55,751 nt of DNA from Chloroflexota bacterium (GCA_947446285.1 CANFGH010000008.1:1-55751), one strand, 5' to 3'; shown: positions 34,396-43,258, counted from the stretch's first letter. Notes: generated by a model from the sequence alone, not told the origin. Numbers and translations are program-made.

Positions 34396-35532
34396 CTATC
34401 CGCCGATCTGGCTCATCGATCGCGAGGCGCGTTGGAAGGCTTCGCCCTCGTTGATCTTGTGCTTCTGTTCCTTCGCCCAGACGGCCCGACGGATCAGGCG
34501 TTCGAGTTCGTCGTCGTCGGCACCGTTGCGCATCGGTGACTTGAGATCGGTCTCGTCGACCGAGAAGAGACAGGTGCGCAACTGGCCGTCGGCAGTCAGG
34601 CGGATTCGGTCGCAGGTGCGGCAGAACGGCTGCGTCACCGGATTGATGAACCCCACGTCGCCAAGGCCGTCGCCGAACCGGTAGGTCACGGCGGTACTTG
34701 ACGGATCCTGGCCGGGGATCACATCCAGTGGCCATTGGGCGTTGATGATCGCGCGGATCTCGTCACCGGGAAGCACCTGATCGGTCTCCCAGTTGCCTTC
34801 GGCATCGAGGGGCATGAACTCGATAAACCGCATGACGTACGGCTTGCGTCGCGCGAGGCCGGCGAGGGCCAGGATGTCTTCCTCCCGCGTGAACCCGCGG
34901 ACGGCGACGGCATTGATCTTGATCGGGGTGATGGTGGGGTAGGCCTCAAGGGATTCGAGACCGGCCATCACCTGGTCGAGGGCGTCACGGCGGGTGACCT
35001 GCCAGAAACGCTTCTGGTCAAGGGTATCCAGGGAGACGTTGATCCGTGTCAGGCCGGCGGACGCAAGGGCCGGGGCGAGGCGGGGCAGGAGGATGCCGTT
35101 CGTCGTGAGCGAGAGGCTCTTCAGGCCATCGGCCTCGAGCGGCGCAAGGCGTGCGATCAGGTCAGGCAAATCGCGCCGGAGGGTCGGTTCGCCACCGGTC
35201 AGGCGAATCTCGTTGATCCCGAGGCGCACGAACAGCCGTGAGAGGCGGTCGATCTCCTCGAAGGTCAGGATGGCCTCGTTCGGAAGCCAGTCGAGGCCCT
35301 CTTCCGGCATGCAGTAGGTGCACCGGAAGTTGCACCGGTCGGTGATCGAGATGCGCAAGTTGCGGATCAGGCGTCCGAATGAGTCGATGAGGGGGCCGGT
35401 GGTCGGGTTCTCGGACAGTGCCTGACCGGTCATTCCGGCACTCTCGGAAATCATGGGAAGGTGGCGGCGGGTTGGTGTCGTCGTCATCCAGTCGGTTGGC
35501 TTCCGGACGTGCGGGCCAGGGACGGGCGGCAA
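34396..35532 (-). CDS. moaA: GTP 3',8-cyclase MoaA
   Basis: A radical-SAM enzyme for the first step of molybdenum-cofactor synthesis, GTP to 3',8-cyclo-7,8-dihydro-GTP. The SAM cluster motif CNFRCTYC lies at residues 67-74, followed by GGEPTLRRDLPDLI. The second cluster is bound by FCRTCDRIRLTADGQLRTCLF (three Cys). The C-terminus ends in Gly-Gly (SQIGG), as needed in true MoaA. The frame opens at 35532, but the first 40-50 residues are atypical; ATG 35487, 35454 or 35433 could be the real start. No other moa gene is adjacent. Confidence 0.94.
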   Translation of the reverse strand: MPPVPGPHVRKPTDWMTTTPTRRHLPMISESAGMTGQALSENPTTGPLIDSFGRLIRNLRISITDRCNFRCTYCMPEEGLDWLPNEAILTFEEIDRLSRLFVRLGINEIRLTGGEPTLRRDLPDLIARLAPLEADGLKSLSLTTNGILLPRLAPALASAGLTRINVSLDTLDQKRFWQVTRRDALDQVMAGLESLEAYPTITPIKINAVAVRGFTREEDILALAGLARRKPYVMRFIEFMPLDAEGNWETDQVLPGDEIRAIINAQWPLDVIPGQDPSSTAVTYRFGDGLGDVGFINPVTQPFCRTCDRIRLTADGQLRTCLFSVDETDLKSPMRNGADDDELERLIRRAVWAKEQKHKINEGEAFQRASRSMSQIGG

Positions 35533-35617
35533 TAGCCACCATCACGGCTTCAGACGTATACGACAGCGTACCACCATTCGAGGCGGGACCAACCGGAACC
35601 CCGATGGCTGCGTCATT

Positions 35618-36253
35618 CTAGCGTCGTGCAAAGGCGGTGCGGAGGGCCAGCAGGATGAAGACGCCGCCCATGAAGCGGTCGAACCAGTGCCCGACGGCTC
35701 GGAAGATGCGACGGACGGTCCGGTGCCCGAAGAGGGTGGCGACGACTGACGTCCAGATCATGGTGGACATCAGGATGTAGGCGCAATAGAGAAGACGTGG
35801 CGCCACCGGTGTGTTTACGGAGACGGCCATCGCAAAGAGGGACAGGTAGAACAGGCCCGCCTTGGCGTTGAGTGAGGTGATCAGGACACCTGTCCAGAAA
35901 GTTCGCAGGCGAGTCGGTACTTCCGTGCCGAGGGGATTGGCTTCGAAGTCGGTGTCCGGCGGGTCCGGGCGGGATCGGAGTGCGCGGAAACCCAGCCAGG
36001 CAAGGTAGGCGGAACCCGCGTACTGGAGGATCAGGTAGACAACGTCCGATTGGGTGGCAAGCAGGGCCGCGCCAAAGGTGGCATAGGCGAGCGGCACGAC
36101 GGTGCCGGTGGTCACGCCCAATGCGGCGGTGAGGCCGTGGCGTTGTCCGTAGGAAACACTGTGACGCACGACGACGACGAAGTCTGGCCCGGGGCTCATG
36201 ATCCCAAGCCAAGAGATGGTAGCGATGGTCAGGAGTTCGGTCCAGTCAAGCAT
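35618..36253 (-). CDS. LysE/RhtB family exporter
   Basis: A 211-residue inner-membrane protein of the LysE/RhtB family, which exports amino acids such as lysine, homoserine or threonine. The diagnostic MSPGPDF motif lies at about residues 19-25, followed by a basic cytoplasmic stretch (SYGQRHGLTAALG) and four to six helices. Length matches the family. It shares its strand with MoaA, 85 bases apart, but a functional link is not evident. Confidence 0.92.
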   Translation of the reverse strand: MLDWTELLTIATISWLGIMSPGPDFVVVVRHSVSYGQRHGLTAALGVTTGTVVPLAYATFGAALLATQSDVVYLILQYAGSAYLAWLGFRALRSRPDPPDTDFEANPLGTEVPTRLRTFWTGVLITSLNAKAGLFYLSLFAMAVSVNTPVAPRLLYCAYILMSTMIWTSVVATLFGHRTVRRIFRAVGHWFDRFMGGVFILLALRTAFARR

Positions 36254-36655
36254 GCGGTCTCGTCGCCTGATGCTAATGGTACGCGGTGCCTTGTGCCGGA
36301 ACGGCCGGGCGCTCTCAGGGATACATCGCTAGTTGTGCTGAGACCGCTGGTGCCCTCGCCGGCCAATGTGGACGAATGCGTCGCGGTGATCTGCCGGGTG
36401 GTGTGAACGCCTTGCGATGTCTTGAAGGTCGGGGGTGGTTCGGAGACACCTGCCGGCGAGGGCGTCGGCGCTCCCAGGGGTCCGTGCATGACCGGCTGTT
36501 TCGGCGGTGGTGCTCCCGGGGGGCGAGGCAAGGTGCATCCACAAAGGTGCGCCATGGATGCGGGAAGCGCGTACCATCGGGGCGACATCGCGACCGGGGG
36601 CACAGATGCCGATCGGTGCACGGGACCACCGGTTCCACGGTGAGGGGGAACGACA
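36254..36655. other. Intergenic region with family C palindrome
   Basis: No credible gene. A family C element (36451-36485: TGCCGGCGAGGGCGTCGGCG with tail CTCCCAGGGG) is present. TACCAT near 36571 is a possible -10 box for the IlvD-like gene. Confidence 0.55.
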
Positions 36656-38383
36656 GTGAGAGAGTTGCGGAGCCAGCGGCTACGGAAGGTGAACCATCAG
36701 GGTGATGCCCTGCGATTGGGCATGAACTGGACCGAGGAAGATCTGGGCAAGCCCCAGGTCCTCGTGGAGAGTGCGTACGGGATGGGGCATCCTGGCACCT
36801 TCCATTTCAAACCCCTGATCGATGAGGTCTCCAACGGTGTCTTTGAGGCGGGTGGCAAGCCCGGCATCTTTTATGCGTCGGATATCTGCGACGGTGTGGC
36901 GCAAGCGCATTCGGGGATGAGCTACTCCCTGGTCTCGCGCGATGTGCAGACGGCACTGATCGAGATCCACGCCCTCGGGCATCCGCATGACGGTGCGGTC
37001 TTCATCTCTGGAAATGACAAGTCGGTGCCGGCGCATCTGATGGCGATTGCCCGGTGCGACCTGCCAAGCATCCTGGTCCCGGGTGGGACGCAGTTGAATG
37101 CACCGAACTATGTCACCAGCGACCAGTTGTGGGGCATGGGCGCGGCGGTATCGCGGGGCGAAATGCATCAGGCAGATCTGGAATTGCACCAAAAGGGCGC
37201 GTGCCCGACGTGTGGTGCGTGCCAGTTCATGGGAAGTGCCTCGACCGGTCAGGTCCTTGCTGAGGCCCTCGGCCTGGCGTTGCCCGGGTCGGCACTGATC
37301 CCGGCGCCGTTGGCAATGCACTTGCGGATCGCTCGGGCGGCGGGCAAGCAAATCCTCAAATTGATCGAGATGGACCTGCGCCCAAGCCAGATCCTGACGC
37401 GCGAGGCATTCGAGAACGCAATCGTGCTGCATGCGGCGGTCGGTGGGTCCACCAACTCGCTGATCCACCTTCCGGCAATTGCCCGCGAGGCGGGGATTGA
37501 CATCACCATCGATGACTTCGACCGGATCCATCGCAAGGTGCCGGTCCTGGCAAACGCCAAGACGACGGGCATGTACCCCGTGGAGTACCTCTGGTATGCG
37601 GGCGGCGTGCCGGCGGTCATGATGGAAGTGCGAGAGTTCCTGCACCTTGATTGCATGACGGTGACGGGGAAGACATTGGGTGAGAACCTTGAGGAGGTTG
37701 ATCGCGGGTCGTTCTTCATCCAGACGCGCGGGTTCCTGGCGAACGTCAAGGTGGAACAGCGCGAGATCATCCGTCCGCGCGAGGATCCGTTCGGGCCGGA
37801 AGGTGGTGTCGCTGTGTTGCGGGGCAACCTCGCGCCCGGTGGTGCGGTGATCAAGCACTTCTCCGTGCCGAAGGAGATGCACGTCCATGTCGGCCCGGCG
37901 CGGGTCTTTGACACTGAGGACCAGGCCGTGGATGCGTTGCTGGCGCGACACGTGGTTCCCGGTGATGTGGTGGTGATCCGCTACGAGGGGCCAAAGGCAA
38001 ACGGCATGCCTGAGATGTACTACGCCACGGCGATCATTGCCTCAAGCAAGGAACTCTCGGCCACGTGCGCGGTGATCACCGACGGCCGGTACTCAGGAGC
38101 GGCGAAAGGTCCGGCAGTTGGGCATATCACTCCCGAGGCGATGGACGGTGGTCCGCTTGCGCTGGTGCACGAGGGTGACCTGATCGAGATCCACGTGCCG
38201 GAACGGCGTCTTGCCGTGATTGGCACGGCCGAGGCGGGCCGTCTCGATCCGGCGGCGGTCGATGCTGTCCTGGCAACGCGCCGGGCATCGTGGGTGAAGC
38301 CGAAGTCGCGACACGTCAAGGGGATCCTGTCCTTGTACGGTCGTGTCGGCGCCGGTGCGAACGAGGGCGGTTACCTGGCGTAG
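36656..38383 (+). CDS. IlvD/EDD family dehydratase, divergent
   Basis: A 575-residue member of the dihydroxy-acid/phosphogluconate dehydratase family, whose members dehydrate sugar acids or branched-chain intermediates. Alignment landmarks are SDICDGVAQAHSGM (about 75-88), GNDKSVPAHLMA (119-130), CPTCGACQFMGSASTGQ (183-199), TDGRYSGAAKGPAVGH near the C-terminus and GGVAVLRGNLAPGGAVIK. Canonical enzymes use three Cys for the Fe-S cluster. Here the GCDK Cys is Asn (GNDK) and the first PCN-type Cys is missing (GHPGTFHF). Only the third region keeps Cys. Start GTG 36656 has GAGGGGGA upstream. Substrate and cluster status are open. Confidence 0.88.
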   Translation: MRELRSQRLRKVNHQGDALRLGMNWTEEDLGKPQVLVESAYGMGHPGTFHFKPLIDEVSNGVFEAGGKPGIFYASDICDGVAQAHSGMSYSLVSRDVQTALIEIHALGHPHDGAVFISGNDKSVPAHLMAIARCDLPSILVPGGTQLNAPNYVTSDQLWGMGAAVSRGEMHQADLELHQKGACPTCGACQFMGSASTGQVLAEALGLALPGSALIPAPLAMHLRIARAAGKQILKLIEMDLRPSQILTREAFENAIVLHAAVGGSTNSLIHLPAIAREAGIDITIDDFDRIHRKVPVLANAKTTGMYPVEYLWYAGGVPAVMMEVREFLHLDCMTVTGKTLGENLEEVDRGSFFIQTRGFLANVKVEQREIIRPREDPFGPEGGVAVLRGNLAPGGAVIKHFSVPKEMHVHVGPARVFDTEDQAVDALLARHVVPGDVVVIRYEGPKANGMPEMYYATAIIASSKELSATCAVITDGRYSGAAKGPAVGHITPEAMDGGPLALVHEGDLIEIHVPERRLAVIGTAEAGRLDPAAVDAVLATRRASWVKPKSRHVKGILSLYGRVGAGANEGGYLA

Positions 38384-38507
38384 GGATCTTCGGGACTCTC
38401 ATCACGGGGATGGTGGTGCCCCTTTTCCTGGAAACCGGGCGAGGCGCACGTTTCCCGAGGCTCTGTGTGCGCGGTCTGGCACCCTGACGGAATCTGGCAC
38501 CACGTCT

Positions 38508-38577
38508 GATCCACGTAGCCACTGACACCCACCGCCCGGTTCATCCACGTGATGGCCGGGCGGTGATGTTTCCGTGT
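38508..38577 (+). repeat. Family D repeat, copy 1 (terminator-like hairpin)
   Basis: CACCGCCCGG (38530-38539) and CCGGGCGGTG (38556-38565) form a perfect 10-bp stem, followed by ATGTTT. The flank GATCCACGTAGCCACTGACA is shared with copies at 39949-40012 and 40511-40577. It could terminate the IlvD-like gene. Confidence 0.75.
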
Positions 38578-38591
38578 GCTGGCCCCATCCC

Positions 38592-39287
38592 TCAGGCGCT
38601 GCCACCGTGAAGGACCCGGAAATCCCGCGCGACTGTCCATGCGGTGGCAAAGGCACATCCGGTACGTCGCGCAACTTCCGAAATGGAAAGCGTTGGGGAT
38701 GCCACAAGGACGGTCCATACGTCCGCCCGCCACGTCGGCCCCATCAGCACCCGGTTGCGATAGCCCGCATGGTGCCTCGCCAGATCGGCTGGACACAGGA
38801 CGTCGCCGGGACGACCGCCAAGTGTTCCCGCCGGTGCCCGAAGTCGCGAACCGGCGAACCGTTCATCCTCGCCTCGCCTCGCAATCTGGAAGTCATTCCC
38901 CACCGGCAACAGGTCAATGACATCAGCTCCGCCATCTCCAACCGCGGTGGCCAGTCTGGCGAAGCGCCGGTCTGCCTGCTTCCAGCGTGCAAACGCATGC
39001 CAGAAGGCACGCACGCGCGGTGATTCATTTGTCACGATGGTGCGGATCAGGCCATCCGCGTTGATGTAGTCCGAATGCACCTCCAGCCACGTCACCAGGA
39101 CGCCAAGGACACGCAAGTCCCCGCCGTCCATCCCAGCGGCCGAGGCATCGGCGAGCGCACGTTCGATGACCGGGTCAGTGCATCCCGACCCCGTGAACTC
39201 CATCCCGACCCCGATGAGCCGGGCGGTCAGGTCATCACCATGCATTTCCGGTGCGAACTCAGTTTCAATGACCATATTTACTGACAA
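38592..39287 (-). CDS. Protein with C-terminal helix-turn-helix, partner of the broken nucleotidyltransferase
   Basis: An intact 231-residue frame. The C-terminal part (SISEVARRTGCAFATAWTVARDF, about 203-225) is a plausible helix-turn-helix. The rest, including LVTWLEVHSDYINADGL and VRAFWHAFARW, is not a domain I recognise. It overlaps the 3-prime end of the upstream DUF6036-like nucleotidyltransferase pseudogene by 23 bases, so they formed an operon. That nucleotidyltransferase/HTH arrangement is reminiscent of toxin-antitoxin pairs. With its partner broken, this gene may be a leftover, or the antitoxin that outlived its toxin. Confidence 0.65.
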   Translation of the reverse strand: MSVNMVIETEFAPEMHGDDLTARLIGVGMEFTGSGCTDPVIERALADASAAGMDGGDLRVLGVLVTWLEVHSDYINADGLIRTIVTNESPRVRAFWHAFARWKQADRRFARLATAVGDGGADVIDLLPVGNDFQIARRGEDERFAGSRLRAPAGTLGGRPGDVLCPADLARHHAGYRNRVLMGPTWRADVWTVLVASPTLSISEVARRTGCAFATAWTVARDFRVLHGGSA

Positions 39288-39799
39288 TATCGGTGATGAT
39301 ATAGAACACGTGACCAGACAAATCAGGATGTGCGTCGCGGGACATCAGCCACGGCAAGACCGTCGCCACTTCCAGCTCCGATGGACCCAGGACCAGGTAG
39401 TCTGCCAGATCAGTTCCCCGGTCACACAGTGCGGGCAGTTTAGTCGCGAGCAGTTCAGGTCGATCAGGAACTTCACGCGTCAACGCCTGCCCCTGGAAGA
39501 CCGGGTTGACGCCCTGCATCCAGTCCGGAGGCAGGTCAGGGATGATCGCGAGTGGTCCATTGTTGAGCCAATCAATACCGAGCGTCTCGCCAGTCGCACG
39601 GCGCGACCGTGCGAACTCGTGGGCCTCGTCGATCACATCTGGCATGAGGGTGCGGGTTGCGTATGTCCACGTCCTTCGTTGCGCGGGAAATAATCCCCAG
39701 AAGCACAAGCGCGGACCTACCAACGATCACTCCATCAAGCACCAGGCCTCGTTCCGCAAGGAACTAGTCGAAGTCGGCCAGAATCTCACGAGGAAGCAT
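39265..39799 (-). pseudogene. Broken DUF6036-like nucleotidyltransferase
   Basis: The intact pattern can be reconstructed from two frames. From ATG 39799, MLPREILADFD is followed by an in-frame TAG (about 39764-39766), then FLAERGLVLDGVIVGRSALVLLG and SRATKDVDI, the nucleotidyltransferase G-x-S plus D-x-D signature. One base must be skipped after DVDI to continue MPDVIDEAHEFARSRRA and DRPELLATKLPALCDRGTDLADY, the family hallmark. So a premature amber and a frameshift inactivate it. A shorter frame from 39723 contains only the second part. The family is related to AbiEii/MNT toxin-like enzymes. Confidence 0.8.
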
Positions 39800-40128
39800 C
39801 CTGGAAGTCAGTGTATCGGAATAACCGATAGGGCGAGGAGTGGGACACCGAGTGCAGAGGGGTTACCGCGGCCCCTGACGAACTGTCGCGCGACCTTTCC
39901 CAGTAAAACCAGAGACCGAACGGCTGCTCTGGCGGGATGCCTGAGCCACTTATTAACTGATACCCACCTCCCGGTTCATCCACGTGATCACTGGGCGGTT
40001 CCGTTTTCACGCACGGAGTTACGAATGCGGATAGGGTGTGTCGGCGGTGGACCAGCACGGACCGAAGACCAGACGTACGGGCGTGCTGGTGCAGCCCGTT
40101 GCACACAGACCGGCATGGGGGAAGACCC
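39800..40128. other. Intergenic region, remnants and repeat D
   Basis: No intact gene is seen. A family D repeat lies at 39949-40012. Minus-strand frames across it contain repeat-encoded peptides (HVDEPGGG-like) and are not real proteins. Confidence 0.5.
39949..40012 (+). repeat. Family D repeat, copy 2
   Basis: CACCTCCCGG (39965-39974) faces CTGGGCGGTT (39991-40000), with the shared centre TTCATCCACGTGAT and left flank CTGATACC. The stem is less perfect than in copy 1. Confidence 0.7.
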
Positions 40129-40439
40129 ATGGCATTTGTTGAACGTCATATCCAGACACTGCACTCCACACTGGAGAGTTCAAGGCGTGGGAGAAGGGGT
40201 TCGGCGTAGCTGAAGCGAAGGTCGGTGGTTTCCCACTGTAGCGTCACAGTCGGTTGATGTCCGGAAGCGATAACTCGGGCACCATCACGTGGGAACGAAC
40301 CTGGGAGAGCCTTGCCTCAATGGAAGCCGCGTACGGGAAGACATGGAATCTGCCCGAGGTCAAGGCGCTCTTGGCCAAGCACCGCTCCGTTCTTGTAGGT
40401 GAGCGGACTGAACTCTACGGTGTACTGGACATCGACTGA
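40129..40439 (+). pseudogene. Broken small protein of unknown family
   Basis: A gene of about 100 codons can be pieced together. ATG 40129 gives MAFVERHIQTLHSTLE, then a frame change near 40165-40173 leads to EFKAWEKGFGVAEAKVGGFP, an in-frame TAG at 40239-40241, and finally SGSDNSGTITWERTWESLASMEAAYGKTW to the stop at 40439. The last part is an open 61-codon frame from 40254. The layout suggests a dimeric alpha-beta barrel protein like NIPSNAP. It sits between family D repeats, in a decaying region. Confidence 0.6.
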
Positions 40440-40510
40440 CGTGGGGTCACCAATGATCGCCCTGCCCAATCAGGTTCCAGGCCAGGTCACTGGTCGTTGC
40501 TGAACCTTGT

Positions 40511-40577
40511 GATCCACGCATCCGCTGACGCCTACCGCCCGGTCAATCCTCGTGCTGGCCAGGCGGTGTTGGTTTGG
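40511..40577 (+). repeat. Family D repeat, copy 3
   Basis: TACCGCCCGG (40533-40542) faces CCAGGCGGTG (40559-40568). Flanks GATCCACGCATCCGCTGACG match copy 1. It lies about 120 bases before the solute-binding protein gene. Confidence 0.7.
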
Positions 40578-40695
40578 CGCGTGATCGGGTGGATTGCCAT
40601 CGAATCCATAAGTGCCCACCACGTCAGGTGACAGGTCACCGGCTTGATGGTAGAGTGGCTTGCGCTAATTTAGGCGCTGGAGGAAAGTCATCGTC

Positions 40696-42492
40696 ATGGA
40701 ACTCAAGCAGACTCGCGAGGGGGTCCTGCGTCTCGGCAGTGCTGCAAGTGCGGCCGCTGTTGCGGGCACCCTTGGTCTCTTCGATGCGCGTCAGGCTGGT
40801 GCTGCACCGACCCACGCAGAGGTGCCACGTAATCGCACGTTGGTCTATCTCAATGGTGGGTCCGGTGGCAAGTACACCGACATGGGGATTGGGAACCCGT
40901 ATGCCGCCGGCTCTTCTCACCAGCAGGGCAACGCTTCCATGTGGGAGCCCCTGTTCTACTACTCCGCTTTCGCTGACGACATGATCCCTTGGCTCGCGTC
41001 AGGCTACACCTATGCTGAGGACTACTCCTCGGTGACAGTCAATGTCCGCAAGCAGGCCAAGTGGGGCGACGGGCAAGCCTTCACCGCACATGACGTGGCG
41101 TTCACCTTCAACCTGCTCAAGGACAACCAGAAGTTGACCTATGGCGGGGACATGAAGAAGTACATCAAGTCGGTTGAGGCGACGGATGACCTGACGGTCA
41201 CCTTCACGTTCAACTCACCGAACCCGCGCTTCCTGTTCGAGTACCTCGCGTTCAAGTTCGACAACGGTGTGAAGCTGCTCCCGAAGCACATCTTCGAGGG
41301 CAAGGAAGTCACCGAGTTCATGTGGTTCGACCTCGAGAAGGGCTGGCCGTGCGGCACCGGGCCGTACAAGATCACCCTCTGGAGTGAGACCCAGAAGTTC
41401 CTTGACCGCCGGGATGATTGGTGGGGCAAGGATGTCGACTTCGGACCCGCGTCGCCGGCAGGTTCGGTTCCGGACGTGCAGCGGATCGTATGCGTACCGT
41501 ATTCGGATGACAACCGCGCCGCGCAGCTTCTTGCCTCGAATGAAGTCGACCAGAGCCTCGACCTGCGTCCAGGCACGATCAAGTCGCTCCTCCCGCAGAA
41601 CAAGGCGCTGATCACCCACAGTTTCAACCGCCCGCCATTCGGCTACGTCGACTGGTGGCCGAACAGCGTGTGGGTCAACACCCAGGCCGAGCCGTGGAAC
41701 GACCCGGAAATCCGTTGGGCGCTGGCCTACGCGATCGACAACCAGGGCGCGGTTGACGTTGCCTACGAGGGTGCCGGCCAGACCACCGAACTGCCGTACC
41801 CGGACTATCCGGCTCTCAAGCCGTACAAGGACTCGGTCAAGGACCTCCTTGCCAAGTACCCGAACAACAAGTACGACCTTGCCGAGTCGGCCAAGCGCAT
41901 GACTGCCAAGGGCTTTGCCAAGGACAGCGCCGGTTTCTGGGCGAAGGGTGGCAAGCGCCTCGTTGTCGACATCTACGGATGGGGCATCTGGGCCGACATC
42001 GGACCCGTCCTCTCCGAGCAGTTGCGCAAGGGTGGCTTCGAGTCCTCCTACAGCATGCCTCCGGACTGGTACGACCAAGCCATGCTTGGCACGCACAAGG
42101 GTGCCTGGTTCATGGGCCACGGGGCGAGCATTGCCGATCCGTACTACACGATGTTCCTCTTCACGAGTGAGAACTCGATCCCGAAGAACACGACGTCCGG
42201 TGGTGGTGGCAACCAGCTCAGCCGCTGGTCCAACAAGGACTTCGACGTCATCGTGGAGAAGATGAACAGCATCCCGATGGGTGACCCACGTGTCCTGGAC
42301 CTGTTCCATGATGCGATGGCCATCTGGCTGAAGGAACTGCCGAACATCCCATTCATCCAGTGGTTCCATCGGATCCCGATGAACACGACCTACTGGCAGG
42401 GGTGGCCGACGGTGCTCAACAGCTACTGCAACGGCGCCTTCTGGCACCTCACCTTCCCGCTGATCCTGCACAAACTCAAGGCAACCCAGTAG
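40696..42492 (+). CDS. ABC transporter substrate-binding protein, family 5 (peptide/oligosaccharide type)
   Basis: A 598-residue extracellular binding protein of the DppA/OppA family. A secretion signal (VLRLGSAASAAAVAGTLGLF) without a lipobox Cys opens the protein. The core shows WEPLFYYSAF, QAFTAHDVAFTFNLLKD and the GTGPYKITLWSETQKFLDRRDDWWG segment typical of the family. It captures peptides, oligosaccharides or similar ligands, yet no cognate permease or ATPase genes are in the window, so it is an orphan binder. GGAGGAAAG precedes ATG 40696, and TGGTAGAGT near 40648-40656 is a candidate extended -10. A terminator follows. Confidence 0.92.
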   Translation: MELKQTREGVLRLGSAASAAAVAGTLGLFDARQAGAAPTHAEVPRNRTLVYLNGGSGGKYTDMGIGNPYAAGSSHQQGNASMWEPLFYYSAFADDMIPWLASGYTYAEDYSSVTVNVRKQAKWGDGQAFTAHDVAFTFNLLKDNQKLTYGGDMKKYIKSVEATDDLTVTFTFNSPNPRFLFEYLAFKFDNGVKLLPKHIFEGKEVTEFMWFDLEKGWPCGTGPYKITLWSETQKFLDRRDDWWGKDVDFGPASPAGSVPDVQRIVCVPYSDDNRAAQLLASNEVDQSLDLRPGTIKSLLPQNKALITHSFNRPPFGYVDWWPNSVWVNTQAEPWNDPEIRWALAYAIDNQGAVDVAYEGAGQTTELPYPDYPALKPYKDSVKDLLAKYPNNKYDLAESAKRMTAKGFAKDSAGFWAKGGKRLVVDIYGWGIWADIGPVLSEQLRKGGFESSYSMPPDWYDQAMLGTHKGAWFMGHGASIADPYYTMFLFTSENSIPKNTTSGGGGNQLSRWSNKDFDVIVEKMNSIPMGDPRVLDLFHDAMAIWLKELPNIPFIQWFHRIPMNTTYWQGWPTVLNSYCNGAFWHLTFPLILHKLKATQ

Positions 42493-42579
42493 GACCCGGT
42501 GGTGCCTGGATCCGCCCCGGTGAACCCGGCACGACGTTCAGGCGCCACCTCCTGTCCTTGGTAGCTTCGGCAACCGCAG

Positions 42580-42613
42580 CGCCCGGTTCACCGTTGTGGT
42601 GGCCGGGCGTTTG
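42580..42613 (+). terminator. Rho-independent terminator (family D-like)
   Basis: CGCCCGG (42580-42586) and CCGGGCG (42603-42609) form the stem, followed by TTTGCTT. It lies 88 bases after the family 5 binding protein. The arms match the family D stem, so the repeat may serve as the terminator. Confidence 0.7.
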
Positions 42614-42695
42614 CTTGCCTCTCCGGAGGCATCGTGGACCTGACTTACTTTTTGGAAAATGACGCTTCGGGCGCGGGCGCATCCTGAAAGCCGGT

Positions 42696-43172
42696 GTGGG
42701 AAACATCACCATGTACGAAGTGAACTTTGAGACCGTGTCAACGGTGGGCCTCGAGACATCGCCGGTGGCGGATGCGCTTGCTGGCCTGCGCGCGAACGAG
42801 GCTCGCTATTTCCAGAACAAGTACGGCCACACGTTTACCGTCCAACCGGCCACCGAGGCGCAGGCGACCGTCGATTGGGTGCACCGGATCCTCAAGGAGG
42901 ATCGCGACCTCGTGATCGGGTCGCGAGCGCTCGAGGCGACGCAGTTCGAGGCTGGAGGCATCCGCTTCGGCTACGTCTTCTATGAGAGTGGGTTGTCCAT
43001 CAACGTGATGTACACGATTGACGACGCCAAGAAGCGGGCCGTCGGGTTCAAGTTGTCCGAGGGCATGGAAGTCCCGGAAGGGTTGGCAACGCGCTTCAAG
43101 TTCGCGAGGCAACGCTCGAAGCTGGCGGGCACGATCCGCGGGTCGTTCTTCGTCATAAAGGGCGAGTACTAG
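42696..43172 (+). CDS. Hypothetical protein
   Basis: A 158-residue protein that I do not recognise. GTG 42696 opens the frame, while ATG 42711 (MYEVNFETV) is an equally good start. The sequence alternates strand-like and helical stretches (TVDWVHRILKEDRDLVIGS, GIRFGYVFYESGLSINVMYTI) and ends with SFFVIKGEY. No signal peptide or membrane segment is seen, so it is probably a compact cytosolic alpha/beta protein. Composition is unlike a shadow frame. No functional context is visible; the neighbours are a solute-binding gene and a pseudogene. Confidence 0.7.
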   Translation: MGNITMYEVNFETVSTVGLETSPVADALAGLRANEARYFQNKYGHTFTVQPATEAQATVDWVHRILKEDRDLVIGSRALEATQFEAGGIRFGYVFYESGLSINVMYTIDDAKKRAVGFKLSEGMEVPEGLATRFKFARQRSKLAGTIRGSFFVIKGEY

Positions 43173-43258
43173 TCGCGCATGTGGGCTTGGTGTCGCTAGG
43201 TGTTGTCTCTCACGAGGTTGTTGACAGGGAAGCGACACGGGAGAGGGGGGTGAGGCCG

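Noticed and set aside
38371-38796. A 141-codon minus-strand frame
   Set aside because: It runs through the family D repeat and the overlapping HTH gene; part of its sequence is encoded by repeat copies elsewhere, with no conserved domain.
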